Shown: positions 28,375 through 36,835 of the stretch, one piece after another
Layout: the number at the start of each line of letters is the position of its first letter
Position numbering within the stretch: position 1 is the first letter of the stretch
Source of the DNA: Haemophilus massiliensis
GTDB taxonomy: Bacteria; Pseudomonadota; Gammaproteobacteria; Enterobacterales; Pasteurellaceae
Assembly (NCBI GenBank): GCA_000752995.2
Contig: LM994632.1
Coordinates: 290,119 to 332,289, forward strand
Reading direction: 5' to 3'
DNA: 42,171 nt
The notes under the pieces: generated by a model
Database searches by the model: none
What the model saw: only the letters and a program-made list of their open reading frames with translations
Told to the model about the DNA's origin: nothing
Translations under genes and position numbers: made by a program

Positions 28375-29414
28375 GGCGCAAGCAGGGGTTCCAGTTTTTC
28401 CATGACCATTGCCGGTGTAATATCAATCAGGCTTTGATGATAACCTTCCGCGCTGTCATGGCTTTTACGCACTTTAATCAAGCCGCCTTGAATTAAACGG
28501 ATGATCACCGCCTGGTCCGATAACGGCGGCGTGTATTGCGGGCTGGTCGGGCCGTAAAGAGCGATTAACGGACGTTTTAACGCGGCGGCAATGTGCATTA
28601 AACCGCTGTCGTTGCTGACAATCGCACGGCAGTCGCTGATTAAATCCACCGCTTGATTCAGAGCGGTTTGTCCGGCGAGATTAAGACAATAACGTTGCAA
28701 TTCTGCCGGCAGCATTAAACGGATTTGTTCGCCTGTCGCATTATCTTTTGCCGAACCGAATAATCGAACGGCATAGCCGCGCTCAATCAGCCGTTTTGCC
28801 AGCGCAGCGTAATGATAATGCGGCCAACGTTTCGCTGGACCGAATTCCGCGCCGGGGCAAAAACCGATCGCAGGGCGGTGTTCCGTCTGTGCCAGTTGGG
28901 CAGCGAAAGATGCTTTTGTTTTTTCGACCGCACTTTGTGGTACGGTTAAATACGGTGTCGGCAGCGGCAATGCGTCGGCGGCGGGTATGGCATTTTTTGC
29001 ATAACCCAGCGCCACATAACGTTGTACCATCATCGGATAGTCGTTTTTATTGCAGCGCAAATCGTTTAAAAAAAGATAACGGCTTTCGCCTTTCCAGCCG
29101 CGTCGCACGGGGATGTTGGCAAATAGCGGGATAAGGGCGGATTTCAGCGAATTCGGCAGCACGATTGCCATATCATATTGATTGCGCAGTGATTTTCCAA
29201 TGCGGTAACGCGTAAACAAACCGAATGTGCCATGCCCGACCGGCATACTCAGTGCATTACGCACTTCCGGCATACGTGCCAACAGTGGCTTGCACCAGTC
29301 CGGCGCCAATACGTCAATGGTGCAATCGGGATATTGCTGTTTCAGCGTTTGATAAAGGCTGTGCGACATCATCATATCGCCGACCCAAGACGGGCCGATG
29401 ATTAAAATATTCAT
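28371..29414 (-). CDS. waaF: lipopolysaccharide heptosyltransferase II
   Basis: A 347-residue GT9 glycosyltransferase that adds the second heptose to the LPS inner core. The N-terminus NILIIGPSWVGDMMMSHSLYQTL with Asp13 and the middle block FCPGAEFGPAKRWPHYHYAALAKRL are typical of WaaF. SDCRAIVSNDSGLMHIAAALKRPLIALYGPTSPQYTPPL is the nucleotide-sugar site. Length matches E. coli WaaF (348). Together with WaaC and HldD it forms a heptose-core cluster; the stop overlaps the waaC start. An uptake signal lies at 28927-28935. The ATG at 29414 is preceded by a weak ACGGACAACT ribosome site. Confidence 0.96.
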   Translation of the reverse strand: MNILIIGPSWVGDMMMSHSLYQTLKQQYPDCTIDVLAPDWCKPLLARMPEVRNALSMPVGHGTFGLFTRYRIGKSLRNQYDMAIVLPNSLKSALIPLFANIPVRRGWKGESRYLFLNDLRCNKNDYPMMVQRYVALGYAKNAIPAADALPLPTPYLTVPQSAVEKTKASFAAQLAQTEHRPAIGFCPGAEFGPAKRWPHYHYAALAKRLIERGYAVRLFGSAKDNATGEQIRLMLPAELQRYCLNLAGQTALNQAVDLISDCRAIVSNDSGLMHIAAALKRPLIALYGPTSPQYTPPLSDQAVIIRLIQGGLIKVRKSHDSAEGYHQSLIDITPAMVMEKLEPLLAP

Positions 29415-29451
29415 AGTTGTCCGTTTAGCGATTGTGGGAGAAGCGATTATT

Positions 29452-29491
29452 ACGCCGCGTACAGTAAATGACGCCGCGGCGTTGTACGGCG
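29452..29491. other. GC-rich dyad between hldD and waaF
   Basis: In the 100-base gap, CGCC...GTAC (29453-29462) can pair with GTACGGCG (29484-29491) with a 2-base bulge, enclosing a perfect palindrome ACGCCGCGGCGT (29471-29482). There is no T run, so it is not a standard terminator. It could affect mRNA stability or readthrough from hldD to waaF. Confidence 0.35.
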
Positions 29492-29514
29492 CAGGGTATT
29501 GAAGCTCCTGCGGA

Positions 29515-30441
29515 TTATTTGCGGTTCAGCCACGCCATATATTCGGCCACCCCTTCGGCGACACTTTTAAACGGCGCGTCATAGCCGGCGGCACGCAGTT
29601 TAGACAGGTTGGCTTGTGTATATGTTTGATAACGGGCTTTTAAATGATCGGGGAACGGAATGGTTTCAATCCGACCTTTACCGTGGAAATTCAATACCGC
29701 TTTCGCCACTTCCTCAAAACTTTCCGCTTTGCCGGTACCGCAGTTATAAATGCCGGAAATGCCATGCTGCCAACACCAGATGTTCACCTGTGCCACATCA
29801 CTGACATACACGAAATCACGCAGAAAGTGTTCGCTGCCAGCGAAAAGTTTCGGGTTTTCACCCTGCCGAATTTGATTATTCAAATGAAACGCAACGCTTG
29901 CCATGCTGCCTTTATGCTGCTCGCGCGGGCCATATACGTTGAAATATTTAAATCCGCACACCGGCGATTTGGCTTCTGGCAGAACCCGGCGGACATATTC
30001 GTCAAACAGGAATTTAGAATAACCATATACGTTTAACGGCCCTTCAAACGGACGATCTTCAATAAAGTCGGTTTTGTCACCGTAAGTCGCGGCGCTAGAG
30101 GCATAGAAAAACGGAATGTCGCGCTCTAGACAATAATGCAGCAGTTCTTTTGAATATTCGTAATTGTTCTGCATAATGTATTTACCGTCCCATTCGGTGG
30201 TGGCGGAACAGGCGCCCTGATGGAACACCGCATCGATCTTGCCTAACTCATCTCCGGCAAGCACCGATGCGATAAAATCTTCTTTGTCACAATAATCCGC
30301 AATATCCAAATCTACCAAGTTAACGAATTTCGTCCCGTCTTTTAAATTATCCACCACTAAAATATCCCGACGTCCGAGATCGTTTAACGCTTTCACGATA
30401 TTACTGCCGATAAAACCGGCGCCGCCTGTTACGATAATCAT
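29515..30441 (-). CDS. hldD: ADP-L-glycero-D-manno-heptose 6-epimerase
   Basis: A 308-residue extended short-chain dehydrogenase that epimerises ADP-D-glycero-manno-heptose at C6, giving the donor used by WaaC and WaaF. The N-terminal [16 protein letters not shown] is the NAD(P) loop, the catalytic tyrosine-lysine pair is in [14 protein letters not shown], and the family stretches [18 protein letters not shown] and [24 protein letters not shown] are unmistakable. Length fits the family (about 308-310). It is cytoplasmic. It lies 100 bases upstream of waaF on the same strand and diverges from fucR. Formerly called rfaD. Confidence 0.97.
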   Translation of the reverse strand: MIIVTGGAGFIGSNIVKALNDLGRRDILVVDNLKDGTKFVNLVDLDIADYCDKEDFIASVLAGDELGKIDAVFHQGACSATTEWDGKYIMQNNYEYSKELLHYCLERDIPFFYASSAATYGDKTDFIEDRPFEGPLNVYGYSKFLFDEYVRRVLPEAKSPVCGFKYFNVYGPREQHKGSMASVAFHLNNQIRQGENPKLFAGSEHFLRDFVYVSDVAQVNIWCWQHGISGIYNCGTGKAESFEEVAKAVLNFHGKGRIETIPFPDHLKARYQTYTQANLSKLRAAGYDAPFKSVAEGVAEYMAWLNRK

Positions 30442-30632
30442 AATGTTGCCCTCTGTTGAGTGTCGATAGTCAGGCTATTTTAAAGGATTTTGCCCGGGAA
30501 AGGTAATAAAAAATCCCCGGAGATAGATAAGATCAAGTGTTCAGTGTCGTTGATTGATGGTTGCCATTTTGCTTTAAACCGAAAGAACGCATATAATTTT
30601 GTCTGACTGTTTTGACCGTTTCGGAGAGGAAG

Positions 30633-31385
30633 ATGCAAACCAGAGCAGATTTAATTTTACACGTTGTGAATACTTCAGGTAAGGTGAAAGTGGATGAACT
30701 GGCACGGCAGTTTGAGGTGTCGGTGGAAACCATTCGGCGGGATTTGAATGGATTGGAAGAACGCGGATTGGTTTATCGGGTACACGGTGGGGCGGTGAGC
30801 TGCCAGTCAAAAGACGTCGGGAGTTCATTTCAGGTGCGTCAGCGAGCCAATTATGATGCCAAACGTGCTATCGCAATGCGCGCGGCGGAATATGTGTTTG
30901 AGGGGGCAGTTATCGGTTTGGACGCTAGTTCCACCAGCTGGCATTTTACTCAGCTTATTCCTGATATTCCCTGCACAATTGTCACTAATTCGATGCATAA
31001 TATTGCTGCATTAGTCAATAAACCCAATGTTACCACGATTGCCACTGGCGGTGTTTATTCAAGTAAATATGACGCCTTTTACGGGCCGTTGTCCGAGCAG
31101 TTGCTGCAACGGTTGCATATTGATATTTGCCTGTTTTCCTGCACAGGGATTGACAGCAGCGGTTCCATTTGGGAATCCAATGAATTGAATGCGTCGGTCA
31201 AGCGTAAGATGATGGATGCATCGGGGCAGAAATTTTTATTGCTGGATAGTTCTAAGTTTGAACGTAAGCATTTAATTAAGTTGGCTGATTTGTCGCAGAT
31301 TGATATTTTGTTTACGGAGCGTGAAACTTCCGAGGAATTGCAGAATTATTGTAAAAATCACGATGTTCTTATTTCTGTCAAATAA
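30633..31385 (+). CDS. fucR: DeoR-family regulator, FucR-like
   Basis: A 250-residue DeoR-type regulator. The N-terminal winged helix (about residues 5-55, LILHVVNTSGKVKVDELARQFEVSVETIRRDLNGLEERGLVYRVHGGAV) is the classic DeoR signature, and the C-terminal sugar-phosphate sensor domain has IGLDASSTSWHF, TIVTNSMHNIAAL and FLLLDSSKFERKH. Its position before fucU and fucO supports identity as FucR, the activator of L-fucose genes that in E. coli responds to fuculose-1-phosphate. I start at ATG 30633, where AGAGGAAG lies immediately upstream, seven codons inside the longest frame. A terminator at 31404-31445 separates it from fucU. Confidence 0.85.
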   Translation: MQTRADLILHVVNTSGKVKVDELARQFEVSVETIRRDLNGLEERGLVYRVHGGAVSCQSKDVGSSFQVRQRANYDAKRAIAMRAAEYVFEGAVIGLDASSTSWHFTQLIPDIPCTIVTNSMHNIAALVNKPNVTTIATGGVYSSKYDAFYGPLSEQLLQRLHIDICLFSCTGIDSSGSIWESNELNASVKRKMMDASGQKFLLLDSSKFERKHLIKLADLSQIDILFTERETSEELQNYCKNHDVLISVK

Positions 31386-31403
31386 TTCATCGCCTGTTTG
31401 AAT

Positions 31404-31445
31404 TGCCCGTTTTGTTGTTTTATTGCATGAAACGGGCATTTTTTT
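31404..31445 (+). terminator. intrinsic terminator after fucR
   Basis: Perfect 9-bp stem TGCCCGTTT (31404-31412) and AAACGGGCA (31430-31438) with a 17-base loop and seven T (31439-31445). Confidence 0.88.
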
Positions 31446-31467
31446 GGCCTGTAATATGCTTTTTTCT

Positions 31468-31483
31468 TGTGATCTTTCTCACG
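31468..31483 (+). promoter_or_regulatory. CRP-cAMP binding site of fucU-fucO
   Basis: TGTGATCTTTCTCACG matches TGTGA-N6-TCACA at nine of ten key bases. Its centre is about 43 bases before the start expected from the TACTAT -10 box at 31508-31513, the spacing of a class II CRP-activated promoter. cyaA is in the same window. Confidence 0.82.
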
Positions 31484-31507
31484 AAAAGACGTTAAATGAG
31501 CAAGAAA

Positions 31508-31513
31508 TACTAT
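31508..31513 (+). promoter_or_regulatory. candidate -10 box of fucU-fucO
   Basis: TACTAT correctly placed downstream of the CRP site; no good -35 hexamer, as expected for an activator-dependent promoter. A nearby second TACTAT at 31517-31522 is an alternative. Confidence 0.45.
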
Positions 31514-31588
31514 TTTTACTATTTTTTTGTGAAAGAATAACCCTAGGCAAATGAATTGGTTATCAAGCAAATGAAATAAGGAGTTGTT

Positions 31589-32026
31589 ATGTTAAAAGGC
31601 ATTCATCCGGCGATTTCGCCGCAATTATTAAAAGTGTTGGCTGAAATGGGGCACGGTGATGAATTGGTGCTATCCGATGCACATTTTCCGGCACATCGTT
31701 TGCATTCCAACGTGATTCGTGCCGATGGTATTCCGGTGGATACGTTGCTGAAAGCTATTGCGCCGTTATTTGAGTTTGACAGCTATGTCGGTGCGCCGTT
31801 GGTGATGATGCAGCCGGTTGCCGGCGATCCGCTGGATCCGGATGTGGAGTCACGCTATCTGGCGGCAATTAAAAGTGCGGTCGGAAATGTACCTAATTTG
31901 GAGCGGATTGACCGCTTTATGTTTTATGAACGCGCACAGCAAGCCTATGCCGTTGTGATTACCGGCGAAACGGCGAAATACGGCAATATTATCATTAAAA
32001 AAGGTGTAACACCGTTTGAAGAATAA
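31589..32026 (+). CDS. fucU: L-fucose mutarotase
   Basis: A 145-residue FucU/RbsD-family protein that interconverts alpha and beta anomers of L-fucose (and possibly related sugars) in the cytoplasm. The start [36 protein letters not shown] contains the conserved His and Asp residues of the family, and the C-terminal [28 protein letters not shown] is typical of FucU rather than RbsD. Length matches E. coli FucU (140). AAGGAG lies six bases before the ATG. It is the first gene of a CRP-controlled fucU-fucO unit. No fucI, fucK, fucA or fucP is in this region. An uptake signal lies at 31873-31881. Confidence 0.92.
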   Translation: MLKGIHPAISPQLLKVLAEMGHGDELVLSDAHFPAHRLHSNVIRADGIPVDTLLKAIAPLFEFDSYVGAPLVMMQPVAGDPLDPDVESRYLAAIKSAVGNVPNLERIDRFMFYERAQQAYAVVITGETAKYGNIIIKKGVTPFEE

Positions 32027-32077
32027 AGCAACGGCGCGGTTTGACAGATATGATTAACATTTATATGGAGGAGTATA

Positions 32078-33229
32078 ATGGCAAACAGAATGATTTTGAA
32101 TGAAACCAGCTACCACGGAAAAGGCGCTGTGGAAAATGTGGTGGTGGAAGCGAAAGCGCGTGGATTTAAAAAAGCCTTAGTGGTTACTGATAAAGATTTG
32201 GTGAAATTCAATGTCGCGAAAAAAGTGACCGCACTTTTAGATAGTGCGGGATTGGCTTATGAGGTATTTGATGAAGTAAAAGCCAATCCGAGCGTAGCAG
32301 TGGTGAAGCGCGGTGTTGAACGTTTTAAGCAGATCGGCGCCGATTATCTGATTGCTATCGGTGGTGGATCGCCGATTGACAGCGCTAAGGCTATCGGGAT
32401 TATTGTTAATAACCCGCAGTTTGCAGATGTGCTGTCGCTGGAAGGTGTTGCGCCGACAAAAAATAAAAGCGTGCCGATTATTGCCGTGGCGACAACGGCG
32501 GGAACGGCGGCGGAAGTCACCATTAACTATGTGATTACCGATGAAGCGAAAAAACGCAAATTTGTATGCGTTGATGTGCACGATATTCCAGTGGTTGCGA
32601 TTGTCGATCCCGAGATGATGTCCAGTATGCCGAAAGGGTTGACTGCGGCAACCGGTATGGATGCGTTGACTCATGCCATTGAAGGATATATTACGAAAGC
32701 TGCGTGGGAGTTAACCGATACGCTGCATTTGAAGGCGATAGAATTGATTTCCCGTTCATTGCGCGCGGCAGTGGCAAATGAGCCGAAAGGACGCGAGGAT
32801 ATGGCGTTGGGGCAATATATGGCGGGCATGGGCTTTTCTAATGTCGGGCTGGGTGTGGTACACAGTATGGCGCATCCGCTGTCCGCTTATTATGATACGC
32901 CGCACGGTATTGCAAATGCCGTATTGTTGCCTTACGTGATGGCGTTTAATAAAGATTACACCGGCGAGAAATATCGTGAAATCGCACGAGTGATGGGCGT
33001 GCCCGGGGTTGAGCGTATGAGTCCGGAACAATATCGTAATGCCGCGGTGGCGGCGGTGAAGCAGCTGGCGATAGATGTCGGTATTCCGCAGAAACTGTCG
33101 GAGATCGGGGTGAAAGAGGAGGATTTGCCAGCATTATCGGTAGATGCGTTTAATGATGTGTGTACCGGCGGTAATCCGCGTGAGTGTAGCGCGGCGGAGA
33201 TTCTTGAAGTATATAAAACGGCATTCTAA
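32078..33229 (+). CDS. fucO: lactaldehyde reductase (1,2-propanediol oxidoreductase)
   Basis: A 383-residue iron-dependent group III alcohol dehydrogenase, reducing L-lactaldehyde to 1,2-propanediol with NADH at the end of anaerobic fucose or rhamnose breakdown. The coenzyme loop is IAIGGGSPIDSAKAI (about 93-107), and the metal ligands expected for the family are present: Asp195 and His199 (MDALTHAIEGYI), His262 (VVHSMAHPLSA) and His276 (DTPHGIANA). Length equals E. coli FucO (382-383). The ATG at 32078 has GGAGGA upstream. With FucU but without the isomerase, kinase and aldolase nearby, its in vivo substrate is uncertain; other short aldehydes are possible. A terminator follows at 33251-33279. 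Confidence 0.95.
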   Translation: MANRMILNETSYHGKGAVENVVVEAKARGFKKALVVTDKDLVKFNVAKKVTALLDSAGLAYEVFDEVKANPSVAVVKRGVERFKQIGADYLIAIGGGSPIDSAKAIGIIVNNPQFADVLSLEGVAPTKNKSVPIIAVATTAGTAAEVTINYVITDEAKKRKFVCVDVHDIPVVAIVDPEMMSSMPKGLTAATGMDALTHAIEGYITKAAWELTDTLHLKAIELISRSLRAAVANEPKGREDMALGQYMAGMGFSNVGLGVVHSMAHPLSAYYDTPHGIANAVLLPYVMAFNKDYTGEKYREIARVMGVPGVERMSPEQYRNAAVAAVKQLAIDVGIPQKLSEIGVKEEDLPALSVDAFNDVCTGGNPRECSAAEILEVYKTAF

Positions 33230-33250
33230 TGCTGTAACAAGCATAATCGG

Positions 33251-33279
33251 GCGGGCTTGTCGCAATAAGCCCGCTTTTT
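33251..33279 (+). terminator. intrinsic terminator after fucO
   Basis: Perfect 8-bp stem GCGGGCTT (33251-33258) and AAGCCCGC (33267-33274), an 8-base loop, then five T. Confidence 0.93.
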
Positions 33280-33285
33280 CCGTGT

Positions 33286-33295
33286 AAAGTGCGGT
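33286..33295 (+). repeat. DNA uptake signal sequence
   Basis: Exact AAAGTGCGGT between the fucO terminator and the fabR stop, touching the last base of fabR. Confidence 0.85.
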
Positions 33296-33915
33296 CAAAT
33301 TTTTCCTTTTTCTTTTTGTGCCGTGTAATCGGCGCCTTTTGCCAACATGCGTAATTGTAATACCACCCGTTCTTTGAGCTGATCCCGCTCTTTTTTATTT
33401 ATATCCAAGGCATTTGCGCCAGCGGTGAAGACTAGCGTGACAATACCTTCCGCTTGCACATAGGCGATATGCTGCGGGTAATGATTGCGCTGTGCGATAT
33501 ATTCGGTCAGCTCGTCGATGAAATGTTTGATTTCGCGTGCTGCGGCGGTACGAAATGCCTGCGAGGTGCCGGAGCTTTCACGCAACAACAGGCGGAAGAC
33601 ATTGGGGCTGTTGTTGATAAATTCAAAAAAAGTATCGAGAGAAATGGCGATAACGCTGCCGCCGTTGGCGATCCGTTTACGCGCCTGACGCATGAGTTGG
33701 CGCAGCATTAAGCCGGCTTCGTCCACCATTTCCAGTCCCAGTTCGTCCATATCGCGAAAATGCCGATAAAATGAGGTCGGCGCGATGCCGGCTTCACGGG
33801 CGACTTCGCGCAGACTTAAATTGGAGAAGCTTTTCTCGGCGCTGAGTTGATTGAATGCGGCATCCACCAATGCCCGACGGGTCTTTTCTTTTTGAACTGC
33901 GCGTATTCCTGCCAT
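33295..33915 (-). CDS. fabR: FabR, TetR-family repressor of unsaturated fatty acid synthesis
   Basis: A 206-residue TetR-family regulator. The N-terminal helix-turn-helix (about residues 10-58) reads [49 protein letters not shown], nearly identical in pattern to E. coli FabR, which represses fabA and fabB according to the unsaturated acyl-CoA/ACP pool. The ligand-binding domain contains [21 protein letters not shown]. Length is close to E. coli FabR (215-234, depending on start). It lies 12 bases after oxyR on the same strand, so the two are probably co-transcribed; fabR is also near oxyR in E. coli. The ribosome site AGGGAAA precedes the ATG at 33915. Confidence 0.93.
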   Translation of the reverse strand: MAGIRAVQKEKTRRALVDAAFNQLSAEKSFSNLSLREVAREAGIAPTSFYRHFRDMDELGLEMVDEAGLMLRQLMRQARKRIANGGSVIAISLDTFFEFINNSPNVFRLLLRESSGTSQAFRTAAAREIKHFIDELTEYIAQRNHYPQHIAYVQAEGIVTLVFTAGANALDINKKERDQLKERVVLQLRMLAKGADYTAQKEKGKI

Positions 33916-33927
33916 CTGTATTTCCCT

Positions 33928-34824
33928 CTAGACAAGAATGGGTTTAACCGCACTGGAAACCATATCCGCGATACGTTCATAACGGTTACGCAACGGTGAG
34001 CCAGGACGATAAATCAAAGCGACGGTACGGGCCGGCTCTGGCGAGGTGCAAGGAATGTATTTTACGCCGGTACGGTTGCCTTCGCTTAATACCGCCAGTT
34101 CCGGCATTAAAGTCATACCGGCATTGGCAGAGACCATGTTACGCAGGGTTTCCAGACTAGTAGCCTGAAAATGCTGATTTTCTTTTGCGCCGGCAGTAAA
34201 ACAATAACCCAGTGCCTGACCGCGCAGGCAATGGCCGTCATCCAACATCAGCATTTCGCAGCCTTTCAGTTTTTCCATTTTGATCGATTCTTTATTCGCC
34301 CACGGATGTTGGTCGGAAATCGCAAGTAACATTCTTTCGTTAAACAGCGGTACTTCGATAAAGGCTTCCGTTTCCGCCACCGAGGCGAGAATCGCGCAGT
34401 CCAGTCTGCCCGTTTCCAGCTGCTCCAACAATTGTTGGGTTTGTGCTTCATATAAAAACAGCTCTAAGTCAGGAAATTCCTGTTTTAGCGTCGGTACGAT
34501 ATACGGCAGCAGATAAGGCCCGATAGTCGGGATTACGCCGATATGCAACGGTCCGGTCATTTCTTTGCCCTGATTGCTTGCCATTTCTTTTAATAATTTG
34601 ACTTCGCGCAATACGGTTTTTGCTTGATTGACTAATAATAAACCGGATTGGGTAAAAAGTACTTTGCGGCTGGTTCTTTCCAGTAAAATAATGCCGAGTT
34701 CATCCTCCAGCTTGCGGATCTGTCCGCTCAGGGTTGGCTGGCTGACGTGGCAGGAATCGGCGGCGCGGCGAAAATGCTTGTGTTCGGCCAGTGCAACCAA
34801 ATATTCTAAATCGCGGATATTCAT
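33928..34824 (-). CDS. oxyR: OxyR, peroxide-sensing LysR-type regulator
   Basis: A 298-residue LysR-type activator. The N-terminal winged helix is MNIRDLEYLVALAEHKHFRRAADSCHVSQPTLSGQIRKLEDELG. The redox pair sits exactly at Cys199 and Cys208 in DDGHCLRGQALGYC, the positions that form the disulfide in E. coli OxyR when hydrogen peroxide is present. Length agrees (305 in E. coli). It diverges from the peroxiredoxin-glutaredoxin fusion, its probable target, across 121 bases that hold ATAG/CTAT elements. fabR follows after 12 bases. It probably represses its own promoter in that same gap. Confidence 0.97.
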   Translation of the reverse strand: MNIRDLEYLVALAEHKHFRRAADSCHVSQPTLSGQIRKLEDELGIILLERTSRKVLFTQSGLLLVNQAKTVLREVKLLKEMASNQGKEMTGPLHIGVIPTIGPYLLPYIVPTLKQEFPDLELFLYEAQTQQLLEQLETGRLDCAILASVAETEAFIEVPLFNERMLLAISDQHPWANKESIKMEKLKGCEMLMLDDGHCLRGQALGYCFTAGAKENQHFQATSLETLRNMVSANAGMTLMPELAVLSEGNRTGVKYIPCTSPEPARTVALIYRPGSPLRNRYERIADMVSSAVKPILV

Positions 34825-34857
34825 ATATTCACCTTATAGAAGGAATCAATTAAAAAG

Positions 34858-34902
34858 ATAGGTATTAATCGTTTGTAACTATAGCATAGATTTTACTATA
34901 AT
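34858..34902. promoter_or_regulatory. probable OxyR operator and peroxiredoxin promoter
   Basis: ATAG/CTAT tetranucleotides, the elements of the OxyR site, occur at 34858, 34879-34884 (CTATAG), 34886 and 34896. Spacing fits the 11-base register only in part. The last one overlaps TATAAT (34897-34902), a good -10 box for the plus-strand peroxiredoxin gene, whose -35 region would be contacted by OxyR. Confidence 0.55.
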
Positions 34903-34945
34903 TTACAGCGTAGTAAATAAGCCACTCAAAAATAGGAGAAAAATT

Positions 34946-35671
34946 ATGGCAGCAATGGAAGGAAAAAACGTTCCTCAAGTCACATTTCATACCCGTCAGG
35001 GTGATAAATGGGTCAATATTACCAGTGCAGAATTATTCGATAACAAAACCGTTGTATTATTTTCATTACCGGGCGCTTTCACGCCGACCTGTTCGTCTAC
35101 GCATTTACCGCGTTATAACGAACTGGCGGCAGAATTTAAAGCCTTGGGCGTGGACGATATTATCTGTGTTTCGGTTAATGACACCTTTGTAATGAATGCG
35201 TGGCGAGCGGATGAGGATGCTTCCAATATCACGGTGATCCCGGACGGCAACGGAGAATTTACCGCCGGTATGGGCATGCTGGTGGATAAAGAGGATTTAG
35301 GTTTCGGTAAACGTTCATGGCGTTATTCCATGCTGGTAAAAAACGGCGTGATTGAAAAAATGTTCATTGAACCGAACGAACCGGGCGATCCGTTTAAAGT
35401 GTCCGACGCCGATACCATGATCAAATATATTAAACCGGATTGGCAGCCGAAACCGTCAGTGTCTATTTTTACCAAACCGGGTTGCCCGTTCTGCGCCAAA
35501 GCAAAAGCATTGTTGCAGGAAAAAGGACTGCCTTATGAAGAAATCGTGCTGGGTAAAGATGCCACTATTACATCAGTGCGTGCGATTACCGGTCGAGTAA
35601 CCGTACCGCAGGTGTTTATCGGCGGTAAGCATATTGGCGGTAGTGACGATCTGGAAGCCTATTTTGCGTAA
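34946..35671 (+). CDS. peroxiredoxin-glutaredoxin fusion (PGdx)
   Basis: A 241-residue hybrid enzyme that reduces hydrogen peroxide and alkyl peroxides with glutathione. Residues 1-165 are a Prx5-type peroxiredoxin with the peroxidatic Cys49 in [16 protein letters not shown]. Residues 171-241 are a glutaredoxin with the redox pair Cys180 and Cys183 in [12 protein letters not shown], and the glutathione-binding [25 protein letters not shown]. These positions match the hybrid Prx5 described from H. influenzae. The fusion lets the second domain recycle the first. The ATG at 34946 has AGGAGAAAAATT upstream. It is divergent from oxyR and is followed by a terminator at 35693-35716. Confidence 0.97.
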   Translation: MAAMEGKNVPQVTFHTRQGDKWVNITSAELFDNKTVVLFSLPGAFTPTCSSTHLPRYNELAAEFKALGVDDIICVSVNDTFVMNAWRADEDASNITVIPDGNGEFTAGMGMLVDKEDLGFGKRSWRYSMLVKNGVIEKMFIEPNEPGDPFKVSDADTMIKYIKPDWQPKPSVSIFTKPGCPFCAKAKALLQEKGLPYEEIVLGKDATITSVRAITGRVTVPQVFIGGKHIGGSDDLEAYFA

Positions 35672-35692
35672 TCAGATTTGTTCATAAGTTTT

Positions 35693-35716
35693 GGGATGCG
35701 CGTGCATCCCTTTTTT
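35693..35716 (+). terminator. intrinsic terminator after the peroxiredoxin gene
   Basis: Perfect 7-bp stem GGGATGC (35693-35699) and GCATCCC (35704-35710), a 4-base loop and six T. Confidence 0.94.
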
Positions 35717-35731
35717 ATGCCAATGTGTTTA

Positions 35732-35953
35732 TTAATAATGAGGCGGTGGCGTTTCTTCCGCCTGACTGGCAATATTCGACGGCGGCATATCTTTTAGTTT
35801 ATTTGCCAGATAGCGTAATTGCAGCTGCATTTTATCCAGTGCGAACTGCTGCGCGACCAACGCCTGATTTAAGTCTTCCAGCATTTTTTCCTGAAATGCG
35901 ATTTTGGTTTCAAGCTCGGCGAGCCGCTGGTCTGAATTGTGTTGAATTTGCAT
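35732..35953 (-). CDS. slyX: SlyX family protein
   Basis: A 73-residue SlyX. It is almost entirely a coiled-coil-forming helix ([44 protein letters not shown]), followed by a disordered tail that ends PPPHY, the family's conserved C-terminus. Its function is unknown; the name comes from its position next to the prolyl isomerase gene slyD in E. coli. It is divergent from fkpA across 91 bases, as slyX is near fkpA in enterobacteria. The ATG at 35953 follows AAGGATTATTT. A longer open frame on the opposite strand is its shadow. Confidence 0.93.
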   Translation of the reverse strand: MQIQHNSDQRLAELETKIAFQEKMLEDLNQALVAQQFALDKMQLQLRYLANKLKDMPPSNIASQAEETPPPHY

Positions 35954-36044
35954 AAATAATCCTTAAATAAAGGTTGTGAATTTGTTAAATACGATTTAAC
36001 CTATTCGCGATGATTTCAACTTTTATTATAAAGGATCAACAACG

Positions 36045-36761
36045 ATGTTAAAAATTCAAAAATTATCAGCAATCGCTGTCATTATCAGTGCGCTGTTTTC
36101 CAGCGCAGTTTTGGCAGATCAGGCAACGGACAAGAAGTTTAGTGATGACGCGTCATACGTTGTCGGTTATGCAACAGGACAGCAATTCCTTAAAGGGTTG
36201 ATCGACGATCAGAAAGACATCATTAATTATGATAATGCACGTATTTTAGACGGCATTAAAGATGCACTGAACGGCAAAGGCGCGTTATCTGAAGAAGAAA
36301 TTCAAAAACAATTACAGGCTATCGGCGATAAGGTTTATGAAGCCCGTCAGGCAAAAGTGAAAGCGGAAAATGAAACCTTTGCCGCTGAATTTATGAAAAA
36401 AGACGGCGTGAAAAAAACCGCTTCCGGACTATTATACCGCATTGAGAAAGCTGGCAGCGGCGAGGCGATTAAAGAAGATGATCTGGTTAAAGTGCATTAC
36501 ACCGGTAAATTGGCCAACGGAACGGTATTTGATAGTTCAGTGGAACGCGGACAACCGGCGGAATTTAAACTGAATCAGGTAATCAAAGGCTGGACTGAAG
36601 GTCTGCGACTGGTGAAAAAAGGCGGTAAAATCGAATTAGTGATTCCTGCCGAACTGGCTTACGGTGAGCAGGGTGCCGGCCCAATTCCACCGAATTCGAC
36701 TTTATATTTTGAAGTGGAAGTATTAGACGTTACACCGGCTAAAAAAGAACAGACAAAATAA
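36045..36761 (+). CDS. fkpA: FkpA-type periplasmic peptidyl-prolyl cis-trans isomerase
   Basis: A 238-residue FKBP-type prolyl isomerase and chaperone. Residues 1-24 or so form a signal peptide (cleavage near VLA-DQ). Residues 25-120 are the helical dimerisation domain ([33 protein letters not shown]). The FKBP domain (about 128-232) has [27 protein letters not shown] and the active-site stretch [51 protein letters not shown]. It assists folding of exported proteins in the periplasm. AAGGA lies 10 bases before the ATG. A dyad made of two opposed uptake signals follows (36772-36807). It could equally be called Mip-like, but the fkpA-slyX-yheO-tus context favours fkpA. Confidence 0.94.
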   Translation: MLKIQKLSAIAVIISALFSSAVLADQATDKKFSDDASYVVGYATGQQFLKGLIDDQKDIINYDNARILDGIKDALNGKGALSEEEIQKQLQAIGDKVYEARQAKVKAENETFAAEFMKKDGVKKTASGLLYRIEKAGSGEAIKEDDLVKVHYTGKLANGTVFDSSVERGQPAEFKLNQVIKGWTEGLRLVKKGGKIELVIPAELAYGEQGAGPIPPNSTLYFEVEVLDVTPAKKEQTK

Positions 36762-36771
36762 TGAAAAAACC

Positions 36772-36807
36772 GACCGCACTTTAATACGCTCGGAACAAAG
36801 TGCGGTC
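36772..36807 (+). terminator. uptake-signal dyad after fkpA, probable terminator
   Basis: GACCGCACTTT (36772-36782) and AAAGTGCGGTC (36797-36807) are two uptake signals in opposite orientation forming a perfect 11-bp stem with a 14-base loop. The T run after it is lacking, so it may act more as an mRNA 3'-end stabiliser than a strong terminator. Confidence 0.65.
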
Positions 36808-36835
36808 TGGCAAATAAGCATTTGGGCATCATACT

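Noticed and set aside
29644..30036. 130-residue plus-strand frame inside hldD
   Set aside because: Antisense shadow of a conserved epimerase gene.
32237..32674. 145-residue minus-strand frame inside fucO
   Set aside because: Antisense shadow of a well-conserved dehydrogenase gene, with no recognisable domain.
35725..35955. 76-residue plus-strand frame over slyX
   Set aside because: The minus-strand frame is a clear SlyX with its conserved PPPHY end; the plus frame is its complement.
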